DNA of 64,000 nt from positions 6,701,001 through 6,765,000 of the forward strand of contig CM035236.1 in assembly GCA_020226215.1 (NCBI GenBank), written 5' to 3'. The notes below the pieces were generated by a model that saw only the letters and a program-made list of their open reading frames with translations, was not told where the DNA came from and did not search any database. Shown here piece after piece: positions 11,235 through 21,088 of this stretch (the first letter of the stretch is position 1; each line of letters opens with the position of its first letter). The DNA is from Sindora glabra (taxonomy: Eukaryota > Streptophyta > Magnoliopsida > Fabales > Fabaceae). A program made the position numbers and the translations under genes.

Positions 11235-11355
11235 CATCACTACAAGGGCCAGGAGCTGTGGCAGCTGAAAAAGATAGGCCATGAACAATAATTGCAGATG
11301 AAAACGTGGCAAACACAAGTAGTAAAACTCCAAAACAAGCTCTGAAATAAGTCAT
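11235..11355 (-). CDS. Secreted arabinogalactan-peptide-like exon 1, copy A
   Basis: The frame starts at ATG 11355 and gives a classic signal peptide: short N-terminus, hydrophobic core VGVLLLVFATFSSAIIV-like (FGVLLLVFATF), then HG and a mature start LSFSAATAPGPCSD. After SD comes G|GTAATATATT, a plausible splice donor (gt at 11234-11233), in the same place where arabinogalactan peptides of the AGP16/20 type split the codon before TSIDQGIAY. The C-terminal GPI/membrane exon of that family is not found downstream, so the gene is partial or rearranged. In the family, the product is a short, heavily glycosylated cell-surface peptide. A TATA box lies about 36 bp upstream. The exon is the same length (121 bp) as its duplicate at 20150-20270 and has no stop. 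Cys replaces Ser in the APGPSSD motif. Confidence 0.5.
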
Positions 11356-11390
11356 TTTTTCCGATACACTCTACAAATGAGCTTTCTGCC

Positions 11391-11397
11391 TTTTATA
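11391..11397 (-). promoter_or_regulatory. TATA box of secreted-peptide copy A
   Basis: Minus strand TATAAAA within agTATAAAAggcagaaag, conserved in the copy at 20305-20311. The distance to the ATG (about 36 bases) implies a very short leader. Confidence 0.5.
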
Positions 11398-12950
11398 CTA
11401 ATAGGCTTGAGCTTTCTTCCCTTATCTTTTTCCTTCCTTCTGCATATTTCTTGAAGGGTCGTTAAAAGGCAAGGCTCCAGCTGCATATGCTTATTCAGAA
11501 TATTCATTTTTTTTTTCAGCTACTCAAATATTGTTCTTTATGTGCTCAAAAGAAGGAAGACAACAAGGACACATATATATACTAGGAAGTTGCTTAAGCA
11601 TAAAACTGCAGGTGAGAATTTGTTATTGATAAAAATAGAACTTTAATAATCTGTTTGCATCAAATTGCTCAAATGTAAAATTTTGAAGAATTAACATACT
11701 TCAGAAACGCAAAGAACTGTAGCACAGAAATGGACAAGGTGGTCATCCTGAGAAATCATTTTGGCGTCAGTGTCTCAATTTCAATTGTTACCATCTTCTA
11801 CATGTATTGTGGAACGTTGCTCATGATCATGGTGGATTAGCTTTTTTCATCCAGCGGGCTACTTGTTGTATTTTTTCTTTTATGTTTAGTTTCCACTTTC
11901 TTTTGAGATTTCTATTTTCACGTTTTCCTTTGTAATTCTTTCGCCAAAAAAAGCAAACAGAAAATTATTTGTAAAGTTCAACGCTAAATCATCTCCTTAT
12001 ACATTTCAGTTTGATATTTGTATTTTTTATTTTGTCTAACTCATTTTCTTTTTGATCCGAAACCAAGTTATCTAATTGAAACTGCTTAATCTTTCAAAAG
12101 TGAATTTATCAGTTCTAGTTGTGCAAATAGACACAATTTCATGCTAGATAATGAAAAATAAAATAAGCTAATCTTGAATGCACCCAACATTATTTTGCAA
12201 TATCTCTAGCACGCAAATCTTTCCTTTAGAAAAGAACCAAATTAATCTACACAACCTTGGCTCTCTCACAAAATTGTGAGATTCATAATTTTGAAAATCC
12301 TATTATTTATCAGAAAAGAGTAAACAATATAATTATGAAAATAAGTGAATGAAACACTTCCTTGTAAAAGAATAAGAATGTCAGACTCGAAGGAAAAAAA
12401 ATCTCAACCAGACATTATACTAATTTATTCAAAAGCATAAAAAATAACGACAGTGCAAACTATTAAATCCTTTGGAAAGTTTTGTCAAACAGAAATTGTG
12501 TGAACAAAGAAGTGGCAAAATTCGGCAAACAATTTGTCTTAAAGGACATGAAGAAACTTATGGTAATTAATACAGAACAATTAGATTCTATTTTTAATGA
12601 ATGGAAAATACAAAATTTTCGTCTTCTACACATTTTACATTTTATTATATTAAGTATACAAACCTGTTTATATTAGACTAAAAATGCAGAGACAACAGAC
12701 GTATCTATATGTAAGTTTATATCAATCCGATGTAATATCTAATAAGATAAATTCTAGAGAATGTAAATGAAACCCTCACGTAACGATGAGATCATGGGAA
12801 TGGGGGAAAAAACTCTTGCAATAATAGATAATAATTTGATTATGAAGCATTCACCTGTTTTTTTTAATAAGATTTAATATATTTTCTCTAAAAAATGCAT
12901 GAATTCAACAGCTACAAAGAATCTGAGAAAAAAAACAATGAGACAAAAAT

Positions 12951-15900
12951 AAAAAAATTGGTTTGTTAATGTCCTGTTACAGATTCTTCTCTGTTAAAAT
13001 TGGTTTCATTGATTTCGCCGGCCAAAAAAAAAAAAAATTTGGTTGAATGGTCCTCATAGTTTTTAATTTTGACTTACTTCCTACTCTAGTTTTTACAATT
13101 TTTCATCTATTACACTGCAACAAATTAGGTTGAATATTATTAGTTTCAATATCTTCAATTGGGAATTGGACTTATTTTTTTGGTGTCTTACAAGGGGCTG
13201 GAATATTGGAGGGATAGGGGGGGGGGGGAGTTGAACTCCCCCTCTATGCCACATAGCCTTGAAGGCACAAGAATCTGCCGTCTGTGCTGGCCCTCAGTGA
13301 CTAGTTTATTTGCATTGATCATTAGGTGAGAGAGAGGCAGAGAGGATGTGATGGAGTTGAAAACATTGATTTTTTTATAAGTTTATTGTGTTTAAATTTG
13401 TTTTATTATGAGTGTAAATATAAACAAGTAAAAGTATAAAATTGATTTATATCAACATAAAGTGTATTTAAATTCAATTTTAATTTGCTTAAGTAAGTAA
13501 TGGTAAAAGTAATTATATTACTAGATGCACGTACACAATAATCAATGATTGAACTCTAAATGTAAAGAAAGATACAAAACTTTTAGATGATATTGAATAC
13601 AACTTGAATCAAAGATTTTGGTAATACTAATTGAAAATTTAAATATAATTTCACATAAAAAATTAAACAAACCAACTAACATACCATCTAAGTCCATCTT
13701 GGTGTACTGCAATTTTTTTATTTTTTATTTTGGAAGATGAATATTCCTCTCATAAAATGAGAATTTTTTTGGTAAATTCATAAAATAAGAACTTTGATGT
13801 GCCTTATTTGAGCCACATATATCACAATCTCAGAAGAAGATTAATTCTATTCAAAATTTTGCGAGCATTTTTTAAACGTTCAACATAAAATTTTGTAATG
13901 TTATATACAAATTCTTCTAATTTTTCATAAAACGTTATGACTTTGTCTCAACTTTCTTGCAACAATTATTTAAAAAGTTGTAATTGATCTATCATTTAAT
14001 GCTGTATAGAAAAATGACAATGTTGGTTACAAATAAGATCAAGTAACACACATTGATGCGATTTTATTGTGTTAATATTCCTCACATGATTTTTATCTTC
14101 TTCTTTTCGTACACTTCTCTACAATTTTATGATTCCAAAAATTTTTACGGAGGCATTCAGGTGTAAATTTTTTTTTATCATTATTTATGTCTTTTAGGCA
14201 TTTAGATTAAAGAAATCAAGTAAACCGGTCTTCGGTAGAATGCAGAGGGGTATGAATTTTCTTATTTTTCTTCTTTCTTTTTTTGGCCATTTTAAAAAAG
14301 AAAATAAAGACAATTTTTTTATTATGAGGGTGCTGTTTTTAAGTGGCAACTACCATTTTAATTTTTTTAAAAAATTTATATTTATTAATTTCCTAAAATC
14401 ACCCTCTCTTTTTTCTAAGAAAATAAGATGATACTAATTCTAAAGCAAATAGTACGAGTTAGGAAATAAAAGAAAATATATGAGGAACACTACATTATAA
14501 TATAAGTTGAAGACAAATAAAAGGAAAGATAAAAATAATATAGTTTGATATATGATTTTTGGTCGTAAGTGTGATTTATATAAACAAATTTAATTTAATA
14601 AGATTAAGCTAAATTTCATAAACATTTTAGGTCGGGCAAAATTTTCGCCGTGTCACAGGCCATATATAATTTTTCTTTTCTCTAATGTGTAAATGTAATT
14701 CTAAACGTCCGTGAGACTAATTCTTTGCGGGTAAGAGAGCCTTTGGTAGAAGTCTTCCCCTTCATGTGATTTTATTTAATTTATTAATAGAAATAGATGC
14801 GAAATTACCATTTTCACGCTTGATTACTGATTTTTTTATATTGTTTATTAATTGTGCAAATTTTCCACCAAATTGATGGTCCTGGAGCTTTATCTTTATT
14901 CCCCAAAAATCAAGATGAACTAATATGAAAGTAACTTAAAAAAAAAAAATTAAAGCTAGCTCTTCCGGTTTAATCTTTATGCTCGATAAACAATAATTAG
15001 CATAGTTTTATTGTGAAATTAAATATGGCCCTTCGCTTGTTAGAGTATAATTTCATCCCTGTTGCAATATACATATGCAATATAATATAAATGACAAAAT
15101 TTAACCATTGCTATTTACACTCATTTTTTTAATATTATCTTTCATATATACAGTAACCACCACAGACAAAGTTTTGCAACATTCTATGCATGAATTTTAG
15201 GCTTGCTTACAGAATGAACTTATGTTTATCTTTCTTGTAAGACTTTGGACCTAATTGGTAAGGGTTCGAATTAATGAGGTGTTAGGATCACCGAAAAATA
15301 TGCCGGTAATGAATTTTACTAAAATAGAACTTTTTCAAGGTAAATTTTACAGTGTCTTAAAATTATTAAAATTTAGAATGATGTAATAATATTGAAAATT
15401 GTTATATTAAAATGATTTAACTAAATTCATTAAAAATAAATAATTATAATTAATAATTTTAATTTAATAGTTTCATGGATTTTCAAATCCTAGGGAATTC
15501 ATAGTAATAACACCCATTTTCAATATTTTACCATGGCACAAAGAAGAGGAAAAATTCTCATAATGCCATAAAAAAAGAAGGTAGCTTTCAAAAATTCTAA
15601 AATTGCGTTTTCCCTCGATGTCTGGACATTACTAAATCAGTGAATGCAGTAGATTTCTTCCATGAATTTTGTGTATGTTGAGTCCTTAACAAATATATGC
15701 AAACAAAACATGATTTGAAAACGTTCATGATTATGTAATCACCAAACAAAAAATTGGACAACATGAGAACCTCAAATACGTACGCCAAAAGACAAGCACT
15801 ATTAAAATATTTTTAAGCAAAATCTTATATCTTCAATTTGTTTGGAAGCCGTTTTTCCCAGAATATACGGTCTTTGAGTTTCAACTTTCAAGAGCAACTT

Positions 15901-16407
15901 CTTTTTTTAGTTAGTTTTCTTTTCAGTGTTTTTTTTTTTTTGGGGGGGGGGGTGACTGCAAACAAATTTGCGGCAACCGACTAGCGTTCTGGAAATAATG
16001 GGCAAAACAAATCGCGTCTTCTTTAAAAAGGAAAGAAGATGGAAACAAAAATGATTACAAACAACTTAACTCTAAAAGATAGCTTTATTTTTTTTGCGTC
16101 TGAACACAAATAAGAACGGGGAAGAAGAAGGTTGTCTAATTTTCACAATCAGTCAACGTGATTCTTCATCTGCTCGTTGGCGTGAATATCCTTTTTCATA
16201 TTTATTTTACATTATATTTATTGATTCAAATTCTCATCCTATTTATTAAGCCTTTTTTATGGTTTCAATATCAAGCGTGTGTGAACGGTTATATATTTTG
16301 ATGTTTCTATCTTAAAGAATGTTGGCAAAATGTTTTATGCAATATTTAAGTAAGCGCAAAGCAAGAGAAAGTATGCTTAAATTGATTTCTCTCTTCCAAC
16401 TCTTTAA
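12951..16407. other. AT-rich intergenic DNA with poly-G runs
   Basis: No coding feature is supported. Homopolymer G runs occur near 13216-13229 and 15941-15952. The open frames at 14240-14431 and 15597-15788 are F/K/N-rich chance frames. A segment around 15255-15480 resembles dispersed AT-rich repeats but has no readable termini. Confidence 0.6.
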
Positions 16408-16854
16408 TACTTCGTTTGCATGTAATTTTTTATAGAATTGATTTCATTTCATTTCAATTGAAATGATTTCAATTCATTTACAAATGAACTCTATTGTTCG
16501 GATATTTTATCAAAAATAATGATTTCAATTCATTTATAAATTAATTATTTTATTTGAAATGTATTAAAAAATATATAAAATTTAATTAAAAAGTAGATTT
16601 TGATGGTATTATAATAAATATAATGTTAGAAAGAGGGTAAAAGTTTTATATAAAATATTTTTTTGGTCAAATGAAATGAATTCTAGTGAAATCCTTACTA
16701 AATTGGATGGATTTCATAATGGCACAAATGTAATTAAAATAGGAATTGTAGATAAAATGAAATTCTTTTATATTTAAAGCCAAACACCATTTTTTTAAAA
16801 AAATTCATTTGAAAATGAAATGAAATCTTGTTTTTAATGTTGCCAAACAAGAGG
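16408..16854 (+). mobile_element. Tourist-like MITE (PIF/Harbinger type), 447 bp, copy 1
   Basis: Non-coding element rich in atttcatttcattt and its complement. It is bounded by TAA (16405-16407) and TAA (16855-16857), the 3-bp target duplication expected of PIF/Harbinger elements. The ends read tacttcgtttgcatg and tgccaaacaagagg, an imperfect inverted repeat around GTTTGGCA. A second copy of exactly the same length lies in inverted orientation at 46307-46753. Shared internal text includes aaagtagattttgatggta and its complement. Confidence 0.75.
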
Positions 16855-16857
16855 TAA

Positions 16858-17585
16858 GGTTTTCCTCAATTTATTCTTTGCATTTTTTTATGGAAGAGTA
16901 ACCGTTTTTTGGCCTCTCGATTCGTCATCTTTACAAAAAGAAAGCGATAAGATAAAAACATGGATTGAAAAGATATAACTGTTATAACAACCCAAGTGTC
17001 CAGTTTTTAATTAATGTTAGATAGTTATAGTTATTTCAACATAAATAAATTGAAAGAAAGTGAAAATTAATCAGTTCCCAGATGCGCTGTTCAACATATA
17101 TAATTTGATGCTAAATTTAAGGCAAATCCAATGTTAATGAATTTACTAAAATTAATTAATTTTATCAAATGCTTTTACAAAAATCTTATTAGGATGGTTT
17201 GAAGAGAATAAATTTTTTATCATTTGTCATTTGAGTTAACATCCATCGTTGAATGTAACCTATTTCATTAAAATAATATTAAACGTGTAAATGTGAGAAA
17301 TAATGTATTTAGTAAATTGCTCGTTTTACTATATATAGAAGGTGAAATTAGGAGAAAGGGGGTGATTATTTTAGGTTTATCATGAATTATGGGTGACTTA
17401 ACTTGTTACCTATATCTAATCTAAATAAAAAATATAAATAAAATGCCATTATTGCAAATGAAATTGGTATAAAATTGTTGAGGTGTGAATAAATTACTGT
17501 GAAATATATAAAAAAAATTGTTACAAAAGAAACTTGTAAAAAGATTGCAGCTTAATACAACAATCATACTGCAACAATACATCAC
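16858..17585. other. AT-rich intergenic DNA
   Basis: No gene or bounded element could be recognised here. Confidence 0.55.
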
Positions 17586-17765
17586 ACAACGAGGGTTGAT
17601 TGGAATGGGTAGAAGCTCAATCTCCTCAAAGTTTCAGATTCAAATTTTGTAAATAGGGAAAATTTTCACTGTGAGAGCTTTGCTTCCGAATTGAATTCAA
17701 TCTTACTTGACTACTCTGAATTAATGGAGTTTAATGTGGCAATCGAATATTAGGAGTCACTTAAC
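17586..17765 (+). repeat. Possible SINE-like or other dispersed repeat
   Basis: A moderately GC-richer block with gggtagaagctc followed by cagattcaaattttg, which loosely resemble polymerase III A and B boxes, then actgtgagagctttgcttccg and ggagtcacttaacacatg. The text style matches dispersed plant repeats, but no tail or target duplication is clear. Confidence 0.25.
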
Positions 17766-18249
17766 ACATGATTTCAACAAAAACAACCGAACACAAGGAG
17801 ATGATACAGAAGGGAAAAAGCTGTTGATGAAACAGCCATTCAGAGTACACAGTTTTGCGTTAAGTGGCACAAGGTTTTGATTCAACAAAAAAGGTCAAGC
17901 GCAGTATGTACTAAGAAATAATGCAAACTTAACCTTGGCTTTGGTTAAACAAAGGTCAAATAACGGAGAGACTCCTCGTTAGTGAGTGTGAGGCTTCACG
18001 CTGCTGCTATCTCAAAGTACCATCAGAAAGAAATGGCGTACTACCGGAATAAGTGTGTCGGTAGCATAATCTCTTTCTCATGTCCTATCTTCCTTCTCAT
18101 TTTTCATCAGACAAACCAGATAATTACACAATAAGAGTTTTATTACTTATTTCTTACCCATCTCTTCTTTATGAGAGTCATATCCTAATTTCAAGTTGGA
18201 AATTTTTGAAAAGTTAATTCAGTCCAAATTAGAGAAACTTGATGTATTG

Positions 18250-18760
18250 ATTTGTGTTTTACAGGATTGATGTGTTTGAATGTGATTTTAGCCTATTCTA
18301 TTTCTCTTTATTCATTTATGTAATGAAATGGAAGTATTGGATTATGGTAAAACTCTATAAGATTAAGCCAACACGGTGTTTGATGAAATGCCTTAGAGGA
18401 AGAAAATTGAATTTGAAGGGAAGATTGGTGTGGGAAAAGGAAGGATGTTTTATTTACGTACGATTAGTTGTCTCTGTCTCTTTCTTTTTTAATTTGGTCT
18501 TTACAATGGTTGGAAGTGTATGGACTGGCATAAGTAATTTGAGTTATGGTTTTTTTTTTTGTTTGGCAATCGCAGGTTTTTATAGATTTGAAATTTTAGA
18601 GACAACTAGTGTTTGTATGACAAAGGTTATTCGTTCTGCTTTTGCCAAAACTTTGCCCAAATTTTCGAAGACCTGGACGGTAAAATATTTGTTCCCTTTT
18701 CAGGAAATAAGTCTCATAGGTTTGAATATCATTGATATTGATTCTTATTTTTTGAACTAA
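18250..18760 (+). other. Unrecognised 168-codon open frame, doubtful
   Basis: The longest uninterrupted frame in the window (18254-18757) encodes a Phe/Val/Tyr-rich product with two hydrophobic stretches (LFYFSLFIYVM and VVSVSFFFNLVFTMV). I do not recognise it. A neighbouring frame contains ANTVFDEMP followed by a stop, which resembles a pentatricopeptide repeat, and another reads FEDLDGKIFVPFSGNKSHR near 18673-18730. The presence of gene-like text in three frames suggests a decayed, intron-containing gene rather than this single frame. The region 17960-18110 just upstream is GC-richer, with a short frame from ATG 18032 that could be a leader exon. None of this can be joined reliably. Confidence 0.2.
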
Positions 18761-19466
18761 TATCAATTGGAATTAAATACATACACAAAATATTTTTTGT
18801 ATGTTAATTTATTCTGGGAATTGATTATTTTTTTTACAATGGAAAAATAATTAATATTCTTTTCATGCCCATCAAATTCATAAATCATTCTGTTTTCGTA
18901 ATAAATGTATATAGTCAATCGCGGGATTATGAGTTTCTGCAGGATTTCATGTTGCGGCTAATATTTGAAGTTAAATTATCATCTACGCTGAAAATATTGA
19001 ATAGCATGAAGCTTTTGACTATTTAAATGTGGCTACTAGTGCCATATGCATATTCTTAATCTTCACCTCTTAAGTGATCCATAATGTTTTAACTTTTAAT
19101 GATAGATTGGAGCCAAAATAAAATAAAATTGTAACTGTTGTTCTGCACTGTTGTTGTGCGCTCTTGCAAATTGAAAAATAATAAATATATGGGGAGTTGT
19201 CCTTCGAACTATCTATGTTACTTTGTCTTGGATTAAGGTGAGAAAGATATATATCTTGTTTGAATCATTTTATCGTAGTAGAAAAGCTTCTCGTTTCTTA
19301 TTATCATTTAGTGTAGAATATAATTTATACATTTTCAAAGAAGCTCCCTTTGTTTTCCCAAGTTTATATGTAGACTCTGTTAACTATGTAATATGCTATT
19401 ATCAAGTTGTGTATATATTGTTACCAATCTCTTAAATAACCATGGAGTTTAAAGTACCCTGACTGC
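18761..19466. other. AT-rich spacer
   Basis: A 70-codon frame at 19223-19435 is hydrophobic and unrecognised. Nothing else can be supported. Confidence 0.5.
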
Positions 19467-19805
19467 TCAAAGTTCATATCTACCAATATTGGCTTTTGAA
19501 ATCTGTGTCTCTGTTGCCTTATAAATAATTTGTAGCATCCTGCTTAAAATTTCATTGTTCCCCAATAACTTCATATCCAAAGTAATCTTACTTAGCTCAA
19601 TATGAATATTTCTAATATTTGGCTGAGAGGTGCTCCCTATTGCCTTCATATAATTGTTTATTGTCATATTCTGTAAGGTATCTCTTTCTCTCTTATGAGA
19701 CTGAATCATCTTGTTATCGTACAGATTAGTAGTGGAGTTCAGGAGAACTTTCTTATGGAACAATGAAGGCAACACAATAGCAGTGGATGTGTGACCACAA
19801 TTCAT
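19467..19805 (-). other. Unrecognised 112-codon open frame
   Basis: It starts at ATG 19805. The composition is protein-like (balanced K/R/D/E, Ser/Thr, few F runs), with MTINNYMKAIGSTSQPN and ISRMLQ-like helical text, but no known domain. It lies about 350 bp downstream of the duplicated signal-peptide exon on the same strand, so it could be a terminal exon of that locus. It has no counterpart in copy A. No splice sites could be assigned. Confidence 0.2.
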
Positions 19806-19861
19806 TTAACCATGGTTTAATCTAAATAGAATTACAAGGAAAACAAATTTTGGCACTTTAT

Positions 19862-20026
19862 TCAGCCCTTTTGTTCTGACATTTGATGTGGAAAAGAAAA
19901 GGAAGTATTTTTTAGACTCCGCAGATCCAAAATCTCCTTCTCAACTAAATTGATGTCCAACATTGCCCAATTCTCAAAATCAAAAAGTGAAAATTGTATT
20001 AGATTGAAGAGCAATAATCTGCTATC
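19862..20026 (-). other. Hypothetical second exon, copy B
   Basis: With an acceptor ending TCTAG at 20026, the exon at 20150-20270 would continue in frame for 54 codons to a TGA at 19864-19862, with RLLLFNLIQFSLFDFENW followed by a charged tail ending HQMSEQKG. It has no GPI or membrane anchor and no similarity to the arabinogalactan-peptide C-terminus. The next two possible acceptors (ATAG 20022, CAG 20019) lead to a stop within eight codons. Copy A has a different sequence here because the duplication ends at 20006. Confidence 0.17.
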
Positions 20027-20149
20027 TAGAAAAGGGTAAGTTTTCAAAATTGAATGCAGCAATGCAATTTTACAATCTCTCTTGCATAAAAATGGAAAAT
20101 AATGCTCGAATCTTTATGAACTTCAGAGCTTTGAAGAAAAGTAAATTAC

Positions 20150-20270
20150 CATCACTAGAAGGACCAGGAGCTCGGGTAACAGAAAAAGATTGGCCATGAA
20201 CAATAATTGCAGGTGAAAACATGGCAAACACAAGTAGAAAAACTCCAACACAAGCTCTGAAAGAAGTCAT
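20150..20270 (-). CDS. Secreted arabinogalactan-peptide-like exon 1, copy B
   Basis: The frame from ATG 20270 encodes a signal peptide (core VGVFLLVFAMFSPAIIV) followed by HGQSFSVTRAPGPSSD, then a donor G|GTAATTTAC at 20150/20149. The motif Q-S-F-S plus A-P-G-P-S-S-D closely resembles the mature N-terminus of AGP16/20-type arabinogalactan peptides, which would be hydroxylated and glycosylated on their prolines at the cell surface. The usual second exon (SIDQGIAY plus GPI tail) is not visible within about 700 bp, so the gene is incomplete as read. It is the better-preserved of the two copies: SSD is retained here where copy A has CSD. Exon length, donor position and TATA spacing are identical in both. 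Confidence 0.5.
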
Positions 20271-20304
20271 TTCTCTAATACACTCTACAAATGAGCTTTC
20301 TGCC

Positions 20305-20311
20305 TTTTATA
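20305..20311 (-). promoter_or_regulatory. TATA box of secreted-peptide copy B
   Basis: Minus strand TATAAAA in agTATAAAAggcagaaagc, about 35 bases before ATG 20270 and identical in context to copy A. Confidence 0.5.
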
Positions 20312-20708
20312 CTAATAGGCTTAAGCTTTCCTCCCTTATCTTTTTCCTTTCTTCTTCATATTTCTTGGAGGGGCGTTAAAAGGCAAGCTACCAGCTGCGT
20401 ATGCTTGTTCAGAATATCCAACATCTTGTTTCCAGCTACACAAATATTGTTCTTACGTGCTCAGAAGAAGGAAGGCAACAAGGGCGTATCTATACTAGGA
20501 AGTTGCTTAAGCATAAAATTGCAGGTCAGAATTTGTTTTTATCATTAATAAAAATAGAACAAAACCTAACTCACCTTAATAATCTGTTTTTATCAAATTA
20601 CTTAAATGTAAAATTTTGAGGAATTAACATGCTTTAGAAACACATAGAACTATAGCACAAACATGTGTCAAACATCAAAATGGAATGGAAGGAAGGGAAT
20701 ACCCATTC

Positions 20709-20852
20709 GGTGTAATTAAAGCTAGAGTGTCATTGAGGTAGAAAGGGTTGAGTAGTTAATGGTAAAGAGAGAAAGCAGACCTAGGGTGTCATTGAGGTAA
20801 AAGGGTCAGTTTTAATGGCCCAATCTGTGTAGTTAAAGCCAGAGTGTCAATT
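20709..20852 (+). repeat. Three short related repeats beside the peptide gene
   Basis: gtgtaattaaagctagagtg (20710 onward), agggtgtcattgaggtaaaa (20783 onward) and gtgtagttaaagccagagtg (20827 onward) are variants of one phrase. Copies one and two share gtgtcattgaggta; copies one and three share gtgta-ttaaagc-agagtgtca. The third overlaps the 3' end of the peptide reading frame. Confidence 0.65.
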
Positions 20853-21014
20853 CTGAGAGCCACCGACATTGATGATGTTGGACTGTGGCTGAGGAGTGTT
20901 CTTGGGACGACTCCCAAATCTGGACCACCAATCAGTGTTGTTGGCCACGCTAACTGCAAACAATGAAAAAGCCATCACAAGCAGTGCAAACTTGGCAGCC
21001 ATGTCGTGAAGCAT
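20847..21014 (-). CDS. Short secreted peptide of unknown family, 51-55 aa
   Basis: An intact frame runs from ATG 21014 (55 residues) or the in-frame ATG 21002 (51 residues) to TGA 20849-20847. I favour the second ATG because MAAKFALLVMAFSLFAVSVA then starts directly as a signal peptide; the first only adds MLHD. The mature part begins NNTDWWSRFGSRPK and ends NIINVGGSQN, about 31 residues, hydrophilic, without cysteine. This layout (signal peptide plus short polar peptide) is that of plant secreted signalling or defence peptides, but I do not recognise the family. The region is clearly richer in G and C than its flanks. A TATA-like TATAAT lies about 70 bp upstream. It sits in the part of the segmental duplication missing from copy A. 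Confidence 0.55.
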   Translation of the reverse strand: MLHDMAAKFALLVMAFSLFAVSVANNTDWWSRFGSRPKNTPQPQSNIINVGGSQN

Positions 21015-21080
21015 GGGACTGACATTCAGTTGGTGAAATTAATCTGATTTGCTCGGCATATGGTGGGGTTGATGAATGCT

Positions 21081-21088
21081 ATTATAGG
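21081..21088 (-). promoter_or_regulatory. TATA-like box of the short peptide gene
   Basis: Minus strand ctTATAATag-type sequence (acctataatagc), 67-74 bases before ATG 21014. A weak match to the plant consensus, so tentative. Confidence 0.3.

Larger units (their letters stand above)
11080..12950. repeat. Segmental duplication, copy A
   Basis: Two blocks, 11080-11731 and 12255-12950, align colinearly with 20006-20665 and 21662-22360. Shared runs include gaatgcagc, caatttta caatct, atgagctttctgccttttat, ctaggaagttgcttaagcat, ttgtgtgaacaaagaagtgg and aatttgattatgaagcattc. The 11732-12254 interval is not shared. The duplicated unit includes the signal-peptide exon, its TATA box and about 1.5 kb of upstream DNA. 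Confidence 0.88.

Noticed and set aside
13216..13260. tRNA-like text near the poly-G run (minus strand TGGCATAGAGG and GAGTTCAACTCC)
   Set aside because: The two box-like motifs are adjacent instead of 30-40 bases apart and no cloverleaf can be drawn.
15240..15300. ggtaagggttcgaattaatg, resembling a tRNA B box
   Set aside because: No A box at the right distance and no acceptor stem; at best a repeat remnant.
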